This document shows, one piece after another, positions 12,401 to 23,244 of a stretch of 64,000 nt of DNA; within the stretch, counting starts at the first letter, position 1; every line of letters starts with the position of its first letter. Position numbers and translations under genes: made by a program. The notes below the pieces were generated by a model, which saw nothing but the letters and a program-made list of their open reading frames with translations, was not told where the DNA came from and made no database searches. The stretch comes from Adenanthera pavonina. Taxonomy: Eukaryota > Streptophyta > Magnoliopsida > Fabales > Fabaceae. The DNA is taken from positions 11,875,001 to 11,939,000 of the forward strand of contig JAIVEN010000018.1 of the NCBI GenBank assembly GCA_026686845.1. Direction: 5' to 3'.

Positions 12401-15400
12401 ACTTTTGAATCACATGTTCATCCTCCTTTTCTCTAATATCTTGAGCTTGCTCCATGCTTCCTAACTTGCATCATTCACTCCCTCCTGAGAAGGATTTGTC
12501 CTCGAATCTAAAATGTCAAAAGGAGAAAGGTTAGCGACATTAAAATTTGCACTTATGTTACCGTATGAACTAGGCAACTCTATCTTATAGGGCATTATTC
12601 TTTATCCGCTCTAGGACTTGAAATGGTCCATCACCATGTGGATGCAATTTGGATTTCTTTTGTTTAGGAAACCTCTCCTTGCGCAAATGAATCCACACCC
12701 AATCACCGGACTCAAAGACAACCTTCTTATGATCTTTGTTAACTTAGCGAGCATATTGTTCATTTTTATGCTTGATGTTTGCCTTGACTTTGGCATGCAA
12801 ATCCTGCACAAATTTAGCTTTCTACCCACCATCAAAGTTAGTAAACTCATGGGAAGGTAAAGGAAGCAAATCTAATGGAGTCAAAGGATTAAAACCATAT
12901 ATTATCTCAAAAGGAGAAAAAGCAGTGGTAGAATGCACAGTACGGTTGTAAACAAACTCGACATGTGACAAACATTTTTCCCAATTTTTAAGATTCTTTT
13001 GGATTACAGCACACAAAAGAGAAGACATATTTCCATTAACAACCTCAGTTTGCCCATGAACCTGGGGATGTGCAACAGTAAAAACACAAGTTTAGTACCC
13101 AATTTAGCCCACAAGTTCGCCAAAATTGACTCAAAAACTCAACATCACGATCACTAACAATGGACCTGTGTTTGAGTCCTCGAGACTTAATAACTTCTCA
13201 TATCGTACATTACTAGTTGCTTGTGCCGTTACTTCTCCTAGCTTGATTCACAGTTGTCTTGGACATCCTAGTCTTTCCAAGTTGCAACAAATAGTTCCTT
13301 CACTTTATTCCTTAAAGTTACTCAAGTGTGAGTCATGTCAACTTGGTAAACAGGTTCGAGCTTTATTTCCAACTCGTGATAATAATTGCGCTGCCATTCC
13401 TTTTAGACTTGTTCACACTAATATTTGGGGTCCAAGTCGTGTTCTATCTATGTGAGGGTTCCAATAATTAGTAATCTTCATTGATAATTATTCATGATGC
13501 ACTCGGTTATATCTAATGAAGAATCGTTTTGAAGTTCTTTCAATTTTTCAATCCTTTTATACTAAAATTAAAAATCAGTTTGGTACATCAATATCCATTT
13601 TGCGTAGTGACAATGCACGTGAGTACTTTTCGACTTCATTCCAAAATTTTTTGTCTTCTCATGGAATCCTTCACCAATCTTCATGCTCTCATACCCCACA
13701 ACAAAATGGAGTAGCATAAAGGAAGAATCTCATGCCGCACAACAAAATGGAGTAGCATAGCGGAAGAATTGACATCTTATTGAGACTGTTCGTACTCTCC
13801 TTCTACACTCCAATGTGCCTTTACATTTTTGGGGGGATGCTATTCCAACTGCTTGTTACCTAATTAACTGCATGCCTTATGTTTTGCAAGGTCAAATTCC
13901 TTACTCAATCTTGTTTCCTTCTGAACCTCTTTATCCTCTTCCTCCTTGCATCTTTAGCTGCACTTGTTTTATCCATGATCATACTCCTGGCAAAGATAAA
14001 TTGGTAGCTAAATGCATCAAATGTGTCTTTCTTGGATATTCACATCTTCAAAAACGATATAGATGTTATTCTCTTGAAACTAAAAAGTGTTTCACTTTTG
14101 TTGATGCGTCCCTTTTTGAAACCTCTCCATATTTCTCTTCATCCTCACCTGATCATCAATCCATCTCAGAGGTTCTTCCACTTTCATCAATTACTCCCTC
14201 AGAGACCAACTCTCCTCCCATTCTCCACACCTATCAAAAAAGACCTCGTCCCCCACCAATTGCAGGCACTGATAATGAAGCTGGTGACTCACATCCTTCA
14301 ATTCTAGACCCTACTTTGACTCTTTCATATGAGACTCTACCAATTGCTCTTTGCAAAGGTACTCGCTCTACTCGTAATCCTCATCCCATTTATAATTTTG
14401 TGAGTTATCATAGATTGTCTAGTCCCTATTATGCCTTTGTTTATTCTTTGGATTTTGTTTCCATCCCTAAAACAGTAAATGAAGCACTCACATCCTGGGT
14501 GGCGACAAGCAATTATTTGATGAGATGGCTGCCTTGCACTCTAATGGCACTTGGGAATTAATTTCTCCACCTCCAAGCAAATCCACAGTTGGTTGTTGAT
14601 GGGTCCATGCAGTTAAGGTTGGTCCTAATGGAAATATCGATCAATTGAAGGCCTGTCTGGTTGCAAAGGGATGCACTCAGATCTTTGGTCTTGATTATTG
14701 CAACACATTCTCTCCTGTTGCCAAAATTACTTCTCTTCGTTTGATTTTGTCTATTGCTGCTATAGGGCATTGGACTCTTTATCAACTAGATATCAAAAAT
14801 GCATTTATCCATTGTGAACTAGGTGAGGAAGTCTGTATGGAGCAACCACCTAGTTTTGTTGCTCAAGGGGAGTTTGGCAAGGTTTGTCGACTATGACGCT
14901 CTCTTTATAGGCTAAAACAATCTCCCCGATCTTGGTTTGGAAAATTCAGCTCAGTTTTTCAAAGATTTTGAATGATACAAAGCAGGGCAGATCACTCTGT
15001 ATTTTATCTGTCATACGTCATCTGATCGATGTATTAATCTAGTTGTTTATGTGGATGATATTGTCATTACATGGAATGATCGAGATGGTATCACTCAACT
15101 CAAGCAATACCTATTCTCTTCCTTCCAGACTAAAGATTTGGGCAAACTTAAATATTTCCTAGGAATTGAGGTAGCCAATCTAATGCTGGAGTTACTATAT
15201 CTCATAGGAAGTATACTTTAGATATATTGAAAGAGACAGAAATGGCAGATTGTAAACTTGTTGATACTCCTATGGATCCAAGTGTCAAATTACTACTAGG
15301 ACGGGGGAGCCTCTCAAAGATCCTGAGAAGTATTGAAGACTTGTTGGAAAATTTAACAACCTCACTATCACTTGACCTGATATTGCATTTGTAGTGAGTG

Positions 15401-18400
15401 TAGTAAGTCAATTTCTACACTACTGTGTGATAGTCATTGGGATGTGGTTTTATGTATCCTTAGATACATCAAAGGAGCTCTAGGTCAAGGGTATTATATG
15501 AAGATAAGGGCAATTCTCAGATAATTGGCTATAGTGATGTAGACTGGGTGGGATCTCCTGTAGATAGACGATCTACTTCAGGATATTGTGTTTGTTGGTG
15601 GTAATTTGGTGTCCTAGAAAAGCAAGAAACAGAATGTGGTTGTTAGATCTAGTGCACAAGCTGAGTATTGTGCTATGGCACTGAGTATTGTGCTATGGCA
15701 CTTGCAGCTTGTGAACTTATTTGGCTTAAGTAACTTCTCCAGGAGTTGAAGTTTAAGTTTGGAAGTATTGATCAAATGCAGTTAGTTTGTGACAATCAAG
15801 CTGCAATGCATATTGCATCTAATCCAGTATTTCATGAGAAGACCAAACATATTGAAGTTGATTGTCACTTCATAAGGGAAAAGGTTCAATCCAGAGATCT
15901 TATCACTAGATTTGTTGGTTCAAATGATCAGCTGGCTGATATTCTCACTAAGGCTCTAAGAGGTCCTCACATTAACTACACATGTAATAAGCTTGGTGCA
16001 TATGATATATATGCCCTAGCTTGAGGGGGAGTGTTAGAGTTACCGTAATAATTGTTAAAATTACTATACTAGTTAGTGTCTTTGTACATAGTCTGTATAT
16101 TGACTAGGTTCATTGTACTGTATTGTACTGCACAGTGATTTTTCCCTTCTTTTCTCTCTATATATATATTTGTGTGTATGTATCTGTGTAAAAGTTGAAT
16201 AAGACAGATCTTTTCAAAATCCCTCTTTCTCATATTTCTCAATAACGATAAATAATCCTAGGATATTTCATTCTCTATCACATGGTCTTTATCATGGCTC
16301 AGGTCATAGCCATATTGAAGTTCCCCCACTGCTCGTCTCCCTTTCTCCATCTTCTACTCAAACACCATTCAACCCATCCTTTAATACTTGTGAATGAGAA
16401 GAATTTATGTTGGAACCTACCAGTCATAATTCATCTCCACGAAGCTTTCATCTCATCACAATCCCTAAGGACATGGAGTCTATTTTCCTCACTCCTCTTG
16501 CATGCTCCACACATGCTTGTGGAATGGAGGCCCCTAGAGAAACGTGCTACATTAGTCAATAGTTGTTCATTCAAGACAAGCTACATGAGCAACTTGCAAT
16601 GTTGAGGGAAATTTAATCGCCATATACTCCTCCAAACTCCGATCACTTATTTGCTTACCTTTGACTAGGCTATTTGTAAGCCGATTTAGCAAAGAAGGTA
16701 CCATTTGGAGGCCATCTCTAATTGATCTTTTCTTGGTCCCTTCTACCATTGATTCTCAAGTCACCAATCTCCTTGAGTATATGGGAGGAGGTGTTTGAAT
16801 CTGTATCAATTCCACCCCCCTGTTTTTGAAATAAATCAGCAACAAGCCATTCCTTATCTTCTAATGTATATCTTGTGCCACATATTTCTTCAGCTCATCT
16901 AGATGTGGCACCCACCTATTTTTCCAGAATCTAACTCTCTTACCATCCCCGACACTCCCAGAGCCCTTCAACATGTTTTCCCAGCTTTTCTTGATGCCTG
17001 CCCAAACATGTTACCCTTCTTGTGATCAATGCGTGCAATGATATCATGTCCACACCTATACTTTTTGCTGATAATTCTCACCCATTACTCCTCACTTCTA
17101 ATGATCAAACCCCATTCCAGCTACATCATAAAAACTGTGTTTTGGAGCTTGGGATGTCTATAGACCTAATGCTGCTGAATCTTAGGTGAGGGCACTTTGT
17201 CCCAAGCAACCAGGTGTATCTTTCTCTTACTGTTTGTGCTACCCCAAAGGAATGATCTGCTCTTCTTCTCATTTTCTTCACAAATAGGAGAGGGAAGGGG
17301 GGCAGTCTGCATTGCATAGCTGGGAGTAGCCGACATTACAAAAGCAACAAGCATGTGTTTTCCAGCCAAAGAAGGGGTGTGTGCCTTCCAGTTTGATAGC
17401 TGACTGCTAATTTTGTCTAAATTTAAGCTTTTAAGTGGTTATTTGACACAAACTGCATCCAGTCTTATGAGTTTCTTACATTCATTTGTTTCTCTTTTGC
17501 CACCTCTCATTTACCAGTTGTCTTGAGAACTGCCTTCTTGGATCACTGCAATATTAAATAAAAGTAATGTGTTTTAAATTTCCTTCAGTGGGTGGGAGCT
17601 AGAATGTGGTTGGAATAACTTGAGCAGGTTCTTGCAGTGGGATCCGTAGGATCAAACAAAAAATCTCATCTAGACCTGTTCTTGTATGGTTTTCTGTGGT
17701 TATGTAGACTTTGATACTTAATTTTTATGAAGGGACAGCATTGGTGGGAACTCCATTACCACTGGACAAATGTGCCCGATTATTTTGCCAAGCAAATCAA
17801 TTTTCTTGGAAAGACAACGTGTCATATCAAAAGTTGATATGTCCCATAAGAAGTTCTCTGCAAATCCCAATTTTATTGACAAGGATATCGGAGTGCCATT
17901 TCGAAATGAAGTTTCATTTTTATATTAATTGTAGGTGCTTCATTTTCATTGTTATTTCTCCTAGAAAGGATGCTTGCAATTTTGCTCATTCTTTCAGATT
18001 CCTTTTTAGCTGCATTTCACCCCCCTGCACACACACTGAAAAAAAAGATGAAATAAACTTTGTTTATTATTCAGATTAGTAACTCTTTAGGTGCCTTATC
18101 ATGTCTTCTTTTATTCTATTTCTCTATTTGGTAAATTGTAAGCTGTCTATACCTTATGTCATATCTTTGTTAATGCTTCATTAGATTTCTAAATTGTGTT
18201 GATTGCAATGGTGAATTTGTCAGACTGCAACTAATTACAATTTACATATATAATTCCTGGCAGGAAAAATATGAAGAAGCCACTGGTGCACTTGCTGAAA
18301 TGGAGAAGAGAGCAGTTATGGCAGAATCAATGCTTGAGGCCACCTTGCAGTATCAGTCTGGCCAAGTTAAATTGCAAGCATCTCCACGGTGTGTCAAGTT

Positions 18401-18804
18401 TTCCAGGATGTCTTGTTCTCTGGTGTAGATGTTGTCTACTTTTTTTCTATGGTCAAACTGTGTTTTCTTCCCAAAATTTGTCATAAAATTTAGTTCCACC
18501 TTGGACATTTTATGAAACGTCTCTCCATTTTCATGAGAATAAAATTGTGGAGAGGTGCAGCCTTAAATATTTTAAAAAGGATATACAAGGGTTACTGCTT
18601 TACGTTGTTTGTGAACAGTTCCCTTAGTTGATTATCTTGACTCTAATTCTTTCTTGCCTTATAGATCTTTGCAGCCTGAGTCCCAAGTATCACGAAATAA
18701 TCAAGAGCCAATGCCGGATATGCCTACTAGGAGGATAGGTTTACTTTCTCGATGGCGTGATCGAAACAAGGTTAGTTGATGCAATATATATGTCCTATCT
18801 ATGA

Positions 18805-18848
<44 letters not shown>

Positions 18849-19319
18849 TATTATTATGTGATGATGATTATGATGTTAAGCTCAAGTTTTTGGTTAGGTT
18901 TTCAACTACTTGGAAATTTAGGATTTACTTGGTGCGTAAAATGACACAAAATTGGATGAAAAAAGTAATTTTGAATGAGAAATATCTTTTTTGCCTTTAG
19001 ATAGAAGTAATCAGAATAAGTAGTCATTGTTGAGTCATGATAATTGAGATATAATGAGAAATCTTTTATGCATAGCTCAGGTTTTTGTACAAGAGAGAAG
19101 GATCTCTTTCCTCTTTTTTAACTAAACAGGGTGTTAACTATTTGTTGACTGCCTCAGGGGAAACCGACTAATATGGAAGAGCCAGCAAAACCGACTAATA
19201 CAGAAGAACCAGCTAAACCGGCTAATACAGAAGAACCGGCTGAAGGAAAGGCCACCATTGAGGGACAAGGCACAACCAGCCACCAAGACAGTAATGGCCA
19301 CAAAATACAGGATGACTAG
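441..19319 (+). CDS. TBC-domain Rab GTPase-activating protein (5' exon outside window)
   Basis: Likely accelerates GTP hydrolysis on Rab GTPases in vesicle traffic. Seventeen GT-AG exons join in frame: 441-510, 686-1315, 1399-1584, 1677-1790, 3386-3444, 3686-3752, 3849-3900, 4006-4098, 4235-4318, 4475-4896, 5382-5443, 6263-6332, 6956-7036, 7123-7224, 18264-18388, 18665-18770 and 19158-19319 (stop TAG). That gives about 827 residues. The start (RDAYGFAVRP) matches the near-N-terminal part of plant TBC proteins such as Arabidopsis At3g55020 as I remember them, so exon 1 lies left of the window. An acidic linker (686-1260) precedes the TBC domain (about 1261-4600). The arginine finger reads IEKDLPR across the 1584/1677 junction and the glutamine finger YCQ ends at 1790; both are intact. 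Exons 11-15 are Glu/Gln/Lys-rich and probably coiled coil. The tail repeats KPTNxEEPA. No stop or frameshift is seen. Which Rab it acts on cannot be told. Confidence 0.93.
1791..3385 (+). other. TBC gene intron 4
   Basis: A 1.6-kb intron with a GTCC donor and a TTGCAG acceptor. Apart from the hairpin at 2574-2677 I see only T-rich unique sequence. Short open frames here have no recognisable product. Confidence 0.75.
2574..2677. repeat. Foldback (MITE-like) hairpin in TBC intron 4
   Basis: Arms at 2574-2612 and 2639-2677 are inverted copies of 39 bases with one mismatch (TGTGG against TGGGG). A second small stem (CTTCTGC/GCAGAAG) sits in the loop. The transcript would form a near-perfect stem-loop. 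The terminal bases are TGCATG/CATGCA. I could not identify a convincing target duplication, so the superfamily is not assigned. It lies in the long intron between exons ending at 1790 and starting at 3386. Confidence 0.7.
4388..4413 (+). repeat. Homopolymer T run followed by G run
   Basis: A T run of about a dozen bases runs directly into 13 G (4401-4413), shortly before the acceptor of the exon at 4475. It is intronic. The length could be a sequencing or assembly artefact. Confidence 0.7.
7750..8681 (-). mobile_element. Degenerate internal region following the minus-strand LTR
   Basis: Read leftwards from the primer binding site this holds short broken frames. One (8444-8199) is Glu-rich; another (8092-7850) is unrecognised. 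No reverse transcriptase or integrase motif is visible, so this could be a non-autonomous element or a heavily deleted gag region. The left boundary is approximate. Confidence 0.4.
8682..8694 (-). promoter_or_regulatory. Primer binding site (initiator-Met tRNA type)
   Basis: On the minus strand it reads TGGTATTAGAGCA, one base off the usual TGGTATCAGAGC that pairs with the 3' end of plant initiator methionine tRNA. It is placed two bases after the LTR end, as expected. Confidence 0.7.
8697..8985 (-). mobile_element. LTR of a minus-strand LTR retrotransposon
   Basis: On the minus strand this 289-bp stretch begins TGTTGGACCC and ends TTCCATCA, so it has TG...CA ends. Two bases beyond it lies a primer binding site, which marks it as a 5' LTR read leftwards. 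The matching 3' LTR was not found further left, so the element is truncated or rearranged. The superfamily cannot be told from the LTR alone. Confidence 0.65.
9506..10806 (+). mobile_element. RTE-type LINE, 5'-truncated copy
   Basis: A non-LTR retrotransposon fragment lying between two perfect 18-bp direct repeats, TCTTGATTATTGAGTGGA at 9488-9505 and 10807-10824. It begins inside the reverse transcriptase region and ends in the family tail GGGATAAGACTAATGTTGTT. Broken frames at 9745-9939, 9961-10308 and 10444-10701 give the RT core (LFVDDIVLIE, catalytic DD kept) and the C-terminal part (RLRWFGHIQRR). Stops and frameshifts make it dead. It is clearly the same family as the copy at 25162-27994 and lies in the same orientation as its host gene. 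Confidence 0.9.
11430..13165 (-). mobile_element. Ty3/gypsy retrotransposon remnant (integrase end of pol plus probable 3' LTR)
   Basis: Read on the minus strand from 13165 down: the end of the integrase core (IVSDRDVEFLS, then FWRT), a post-integrase stretch (frame 13028-12822, ending about PLPSHEFTNFDGG), a basic region with GDWVWVHL-like residues (12850-12611), and a pol tail with PMTRSKAKAMKEVLNG (12455-12198). Stops and shifts interrupt it. The A+T-rich segment 11430 to about 12180, starting TGATAGG on the + strand, is a plausible 3' LTR with approximate bounds. RT, protease and gag are absent because copia sequence of opposite orientation starts near 13166. Confidence 0.75.
13166..16031 (+). 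mobile_element. Ty1/copia retrotransposon remnant (pol, 5' half missing)
   Basis: Domains run in copia order. A GAG-pre-integrase region with a zinc-binding pattern (HSCLGHPS, CESCQLGKQ) lies at about 13230-13370. The integrase core at 13516-13719 has RSDNAREY and HTPQQNGVA. Reverse transcriptase lies at about 14590-15200, with LDIKNAFIH and the YVDD box near 15049. RNase H at 15746-16024 has VCDNQAAMHIASNP and DILTKAL. Many stops and frameshifts are present, plus a 20-bp tandem duplication (15661-15700) in RNase H. A purine-rich tract (TGAGGGGGAG, 16022-16031) precedes the 3' LTR. Gag, protease and the 5' LTR are missing. Confidence 0.85.
16032..16282 (+). mobile_element. Probable copia 3' LTR
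   Basis: It starts TGTTAGAG directly after the polypurine tract and most likely ends TATCACA, about 250 bp. With no second LTR to compare, the right end is inferred only from the CA terminus. The bases after it (TGGTCTTTATCATGG) loosely recall a primer binding site, so an LTR-internal junction is also possible. Confidence 0.55.
16310..17420 (-). mobile_element. L1-type LINE fragment (end of RT and zinc-binding region)
   Basis: On the minus strand 17369-17166 encodes SYAMQTAPLP, then FLWGSTNSKRKIHLVAWDKV, a signature of the region after reverse transcriptase in plant L1 elements. Further left, around 16530-16480, is a zf-RVT-like pattern, CxxC followed by HVLRDC. Stops and shifts occur throughout. 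No endonuclease or poly(A) tail is seen, and no target duplication was found. Bounds are approximate. Confidence 0.75.
18805..18857 (+). repeat. (ATT)n microsatellite
   Basis: About seventeen ATT units with one interruption (ATTACTATT), 35 bases after the donor of the exon ending at 18770. Intronic and likely length-variable. Confidence 0.95.
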
Positions 19320-22300
19320 GAAAGAAAGTAAAAGAAATATATCCCTAGTCTCCTTCCCATGAAAGTTTAAGGGGGGAGTAGTTTCTTGTTTGCCATTTTT
19401 ATGTAGAGCGAACATGTAATTCATTCATTGTTTGTTCATTAAGATGTTATAGAATAATATTGTCTATTTGTAAAAGGAAAAAAACAAAAAAAGCAGGTTG
19501 AGCTCGATTATTACATAACTTTCTATGTATTGTTCTGAGGGATGAAATGTGTTATAGCGTTAAAGCTGTATATATAAATATGTTAATAATTAAGAGTCAT
19601 CTGTCAATTACATGGTTCTGGGAAGAAACTCTCTTGTTCACCTCGATGAATACATAGTTATAATTCTAGGATGAGAGACTGAAGTGTGTGTTTAGGGTGG
19701 CTGAGGGCCATACAAAATCTCCTCAAAAAGCAGAACCAACTGTTGCTTCTGCAATACCTAGGTTTTGGGGCGGTTTCTCCGTCATCCCAAATAGATGAGG
19801 CTAAAACCTAAGTTTGGGAATTGCCCACCGCACATCAAGTTGTAAACTGTTATTGCTGCCACAAAAAAGATTTTTTTTTTCACTTCAATCTTTCATCAGA
19901 TACAACGTGCTATAGAAATTTTGTTTAGCAAGGGACTGTGATCAATTCCGTAAAAAGAATGTAAATGGATTCTAACTGGTAACTGTCTCCTTTGAGCTTT
20001 ATTCCATGAAATATTATTATTTGTTATATCATTAAAATTCATAGGAAAAAAAACAGAGAATTGTTTCATTACTGAGAATTTGAATTATTTTTAATCAGCT
20101 TGCCGAGTTATATATTTCTTAACTAAGGTTCCGTAATTTAAATTACATTAAGGACGAGTTAGGTCAATGTTAAGAGGTTGAGATGTTGCATTTATCCATA
20201 TTGAATTTTCTCTCTAATCATGTTGTTATTTGTACAAACCTTGACTTGTGAATAATACTGGCATATAAGCATTGTTTTTGTAGTTGTTAAACTAGTTTTT
20301 TTTTGTGCAAAAATAATTTTGGTGTATTAGTTTGTAGTTTTTTACTTCCTCTTTTTTTAGTTATTTTCATAATTGTTGTTTATTTATTATTTTACTTTTC
20401 TTTCTGCAATTTTTTTTATAAAACATCTCTCTCTAACTTCCTCTTTTTTTATTATTTTTGCAGTTTTCAAATTTGTTAGATTTTTTGGTAAACAGTTTTT
20501 TAATTTATTTATTATTTGAATGTGTTAAAAAAAACCGGGTAGGACTGTCCGGTTAGAAGTAAAAGAAAATTGGTATAAGATAAAATTGGCCAAAAATTGG
20601 CAAAACTAGTCAAAGACGGGTATAAATTGGTAAAACTGTTTAATTATTTAACTGAACCAGTAAAAAAAATCATTAAGAAAACAAAAAAAAAATTGTACAT
20701 AAGACATGCAGGCCACAGCTCCGAACAATAAATGGCCCTGACATTTGACAATTAGTATATTTAATGTTAAGTAGATTTTATTTTAGCTTTTTAACTTTTA
20801 AAAGTTTTATTATAATTTTTTAATTTTAAAGATGCAGTCAAAAGATTCTTGAATTTAACACCGTTAAATAAGTTAACAAAAAATTTACTTAAATTCATCT
20901 AATTATTATTATTATATATTAATTAATATAATAATTATCATTATCATTATCATTTTTTAGGCTCAAAATAAATAATTAGTACCTTAGAAAAATAAAAAAG
21001 TTAAAGAATATATTAATTTAAGGCATTAAAAATTATAATCTTAGAATAAATTATTTTTAAAATATTGTGGTAAAATGTTTAAAATTATTATATTAAAATG
21101 AATAATTTTTATTTATTTTGAACAAGTTAAAAAATTTAACTTGAGAATGTAAAGTATAAAAAATAAATATTTATTTTTTATAATAAAAATATTTTAATAT
21201 CTTAAAATAAATATTTAAAACATAAAAATAAAGCTTTTGATTTTAAGGTTGTAATTTTTAACTTCTTATGTTAACATATTTTTAAAATAGTAAATATTTA
21301 AGCTTTAAAATTATTTTTTTATAATTTTTATATTAATTAATACATAATAATATTAATGGTGTCACTTTTAAATAGGTAAATTATTATTTTCTGTTAATTT
21401 ATTGAACGGTGTTAAGAATTAAAAAGTCTTTAGTTACATATCAATAATTAAAAAATTAATATAAAACATAATAAAATTAAAGAATTAAAATAAAACTTAT
21501 TTGTCATACTTCATCCTTTAATTTATTTCATGCTAGCCGTCTGGACACAAAGAAGCACCCTCTCCTTTGTATAAGCAAACTCCTCGCTTACCTAAAACTA
21601 AAAGAGCAAGCTCCTCAGCCTCATACGTTGACATGCACGATTAGGGACCTGTTCCCAATTGGTATTTATCTTTTTTTATTAATCTTTCATCGTTTTTGTT
21701 TGTAGTTTTTTAAATAATTTTTTATATAAAAAAATGTTATTTATTTTTGTGCTTCAAATTATTTATCTATATATTTTTTCAGTCTCAATTCTTTTAATTT
21801 AATTTTGACATGACTTCTAAAAGTGTTTAATAATTAAGGATATGCTCTGCTTCCTCTAGCTTTTTTTTTTCTTTTTTCTTTGATTTTTACTCATTTTTTT
21901 GTTTATTTCTTAATTTTTTTCCTAATGTGATAACATCTTTTTAATTTTTATAATACCTACTATTTATCTATATTTTTATCTCAAACACAATCATTTTAAT
22001 TTAATTTTAATATGAATTTTAGAAGTATTTGATAATAAAGGTTTATGCCATTTCCCTCTTATAGTTTTTATTTTTTAAGTATATATTATCTAAAATATAT
22101 TACTTTACTTATGATCAGTCTGATTTCAATTATTTTCTTGTTATACCATTGACCCGTGAATTGATACCTCCACCGGTTTAGTGATCGGTGCAGTTTTTTA
22201 AACATTTTTTTAACTCTTTTTTCCATATGCAAAACAGAGGGTTAGCTCTTTTTAATCTCTCTTAGTTCACTATGCGAAACAGAGGGTTAGCACTTTTTAG

Positions 22301-23244
22301 ATAATGTAAAAAATTGGCATTTTGCTCTTACCATATGATTTCTTTTTTGTTTTGTTTGATAAACTTACCATACATTTTCTACCTTTGCATATCATTGTTT
22401 CAAATAATAAATGGGTATAAATATTCAGTCAAAAAGAAAAGTGTAAATATTTGTGATCAAGAGGATTGACTTATACCTCCCCTCCTTTAAAACCAAACAG
22501 GCGGTCATTAAAATTTTTTTTCTCTTTTCTCCCCTCATTAAACCAAACACATCTTTGTTTGGGAGGCAAGAAAACATACTAGATGTGTGTAAGGTGGTCA
22601 AACTAAAATTTGCAATCATGTAATTTTAGACTTTGTTTGGTTCGAGATTTTTGAAAGAATTTTAAAGGGAGCGGAGGAGATTGAAGGGATTAAATCTTTT
22701 TCCTTTATTTGGTTCAAAAAATTGAAGAACATTGGAGAGGATTTAGTTTCCTCTAATTGCCTTCCCTGTCCATTTATTTCTTCTCTCAAATTAGGCTTAT
22801 TTTGAAAGATATTGAGTAATTATTATTTAATCCCGTCTAATCTTTTTCTGAATCAAATAATATTTTATTAAAATTTATCTGATTTCCTTTCTTTTAATCT
22901 CATCAAATAAAAAAATTTAAAATATTTCTAACCTCCGATCTTCTTAATTAAAATCCCCCTACTCCCTCAATAGGACAAAATAGACCATTACTTTTCAATT
23001 CGATCTTTTTGAAATACTAATCAAACAAATAACTGGCAAAAACAAAAAAATCAGCCAGATAAAAAACGACAACTCGCCTACAAATTAATTTGACCCAAAA
23101 AATTTCAAAGGCTGAACTGAGCAGTGGGCAACCTACACTCTTCAGCGGATCCATTCGCTGGTCAGAGTCGTCACAGTTCGCACTTCGCACGCGCATTCTT
23201 CTTCTTGGGGTGGAGCTGTGAATTACGAGTGGCATAGCGAGTAG
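19320..23244. other. Intergenic region between the TBC gene and ELP6
   Basis: The first few hundred bases should be the TBC 3' UTR; possible polyadenylation-type A-rich signals lie near 19440-19500, but none can be fixed. From about 20000 to 22100 it is extremely A+T-rich with short repeats and no gene. The 23050-23244 stretch should contain the ELP6 5' UTR and core promoter. Frames on the minus strand here (for example 23454-23017) overlap ELP6 exon 1 and are not supported. Confidence 0.6.
22627..23033. mobile_element. Possible MITE just upstream of ELP6
   Basis: The left end (CTTTGTTTGGTTCGAGATTT) and the reverse complement of the right end (TTATTTGTTTGATTAGTATTT) are similar, giving imperfect terminal inverted repeats about 400 bp apart. 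Target duplication was not established. If real it sits roughly 200 bp from the ELP6 start codon. Confidence 0.35.

Larger units (their letters stand above)
7225..18263 (+). other. 11-kb TBC gene intron 14, loaded with transposons
   Basis: The donor follows VLQ at 7224 and the acceptor is CAG at 18261-18263. The flanking exons stay in frame (coiled-coil type sequence continues with EKYEEATGALAEME). Inside lie, in order: an LTR and internal piece on the minus strand, an RTE LINE (+), a gypsy remnant (-), a copia remnant (+) and an L1 piece (-). Stretches 8986-9487, 10825-11429 and 17420-18263 show no recognisable element; 10849-10864 is a short (TC)n run. Confidence 0.85.

Noticed and set aside
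16283..16310. Second primer binding site after the copia LTR
   Set aside because: TGGTCTTTATCATGG is too far from the canonical sequence to call; mentioned only as a possibility under the LTR.
18776..19000. Leu-run frame as a membrane peptide
   Set aside because: The leucine run is the translation of the (ATT)n microsatellite inside an intron.
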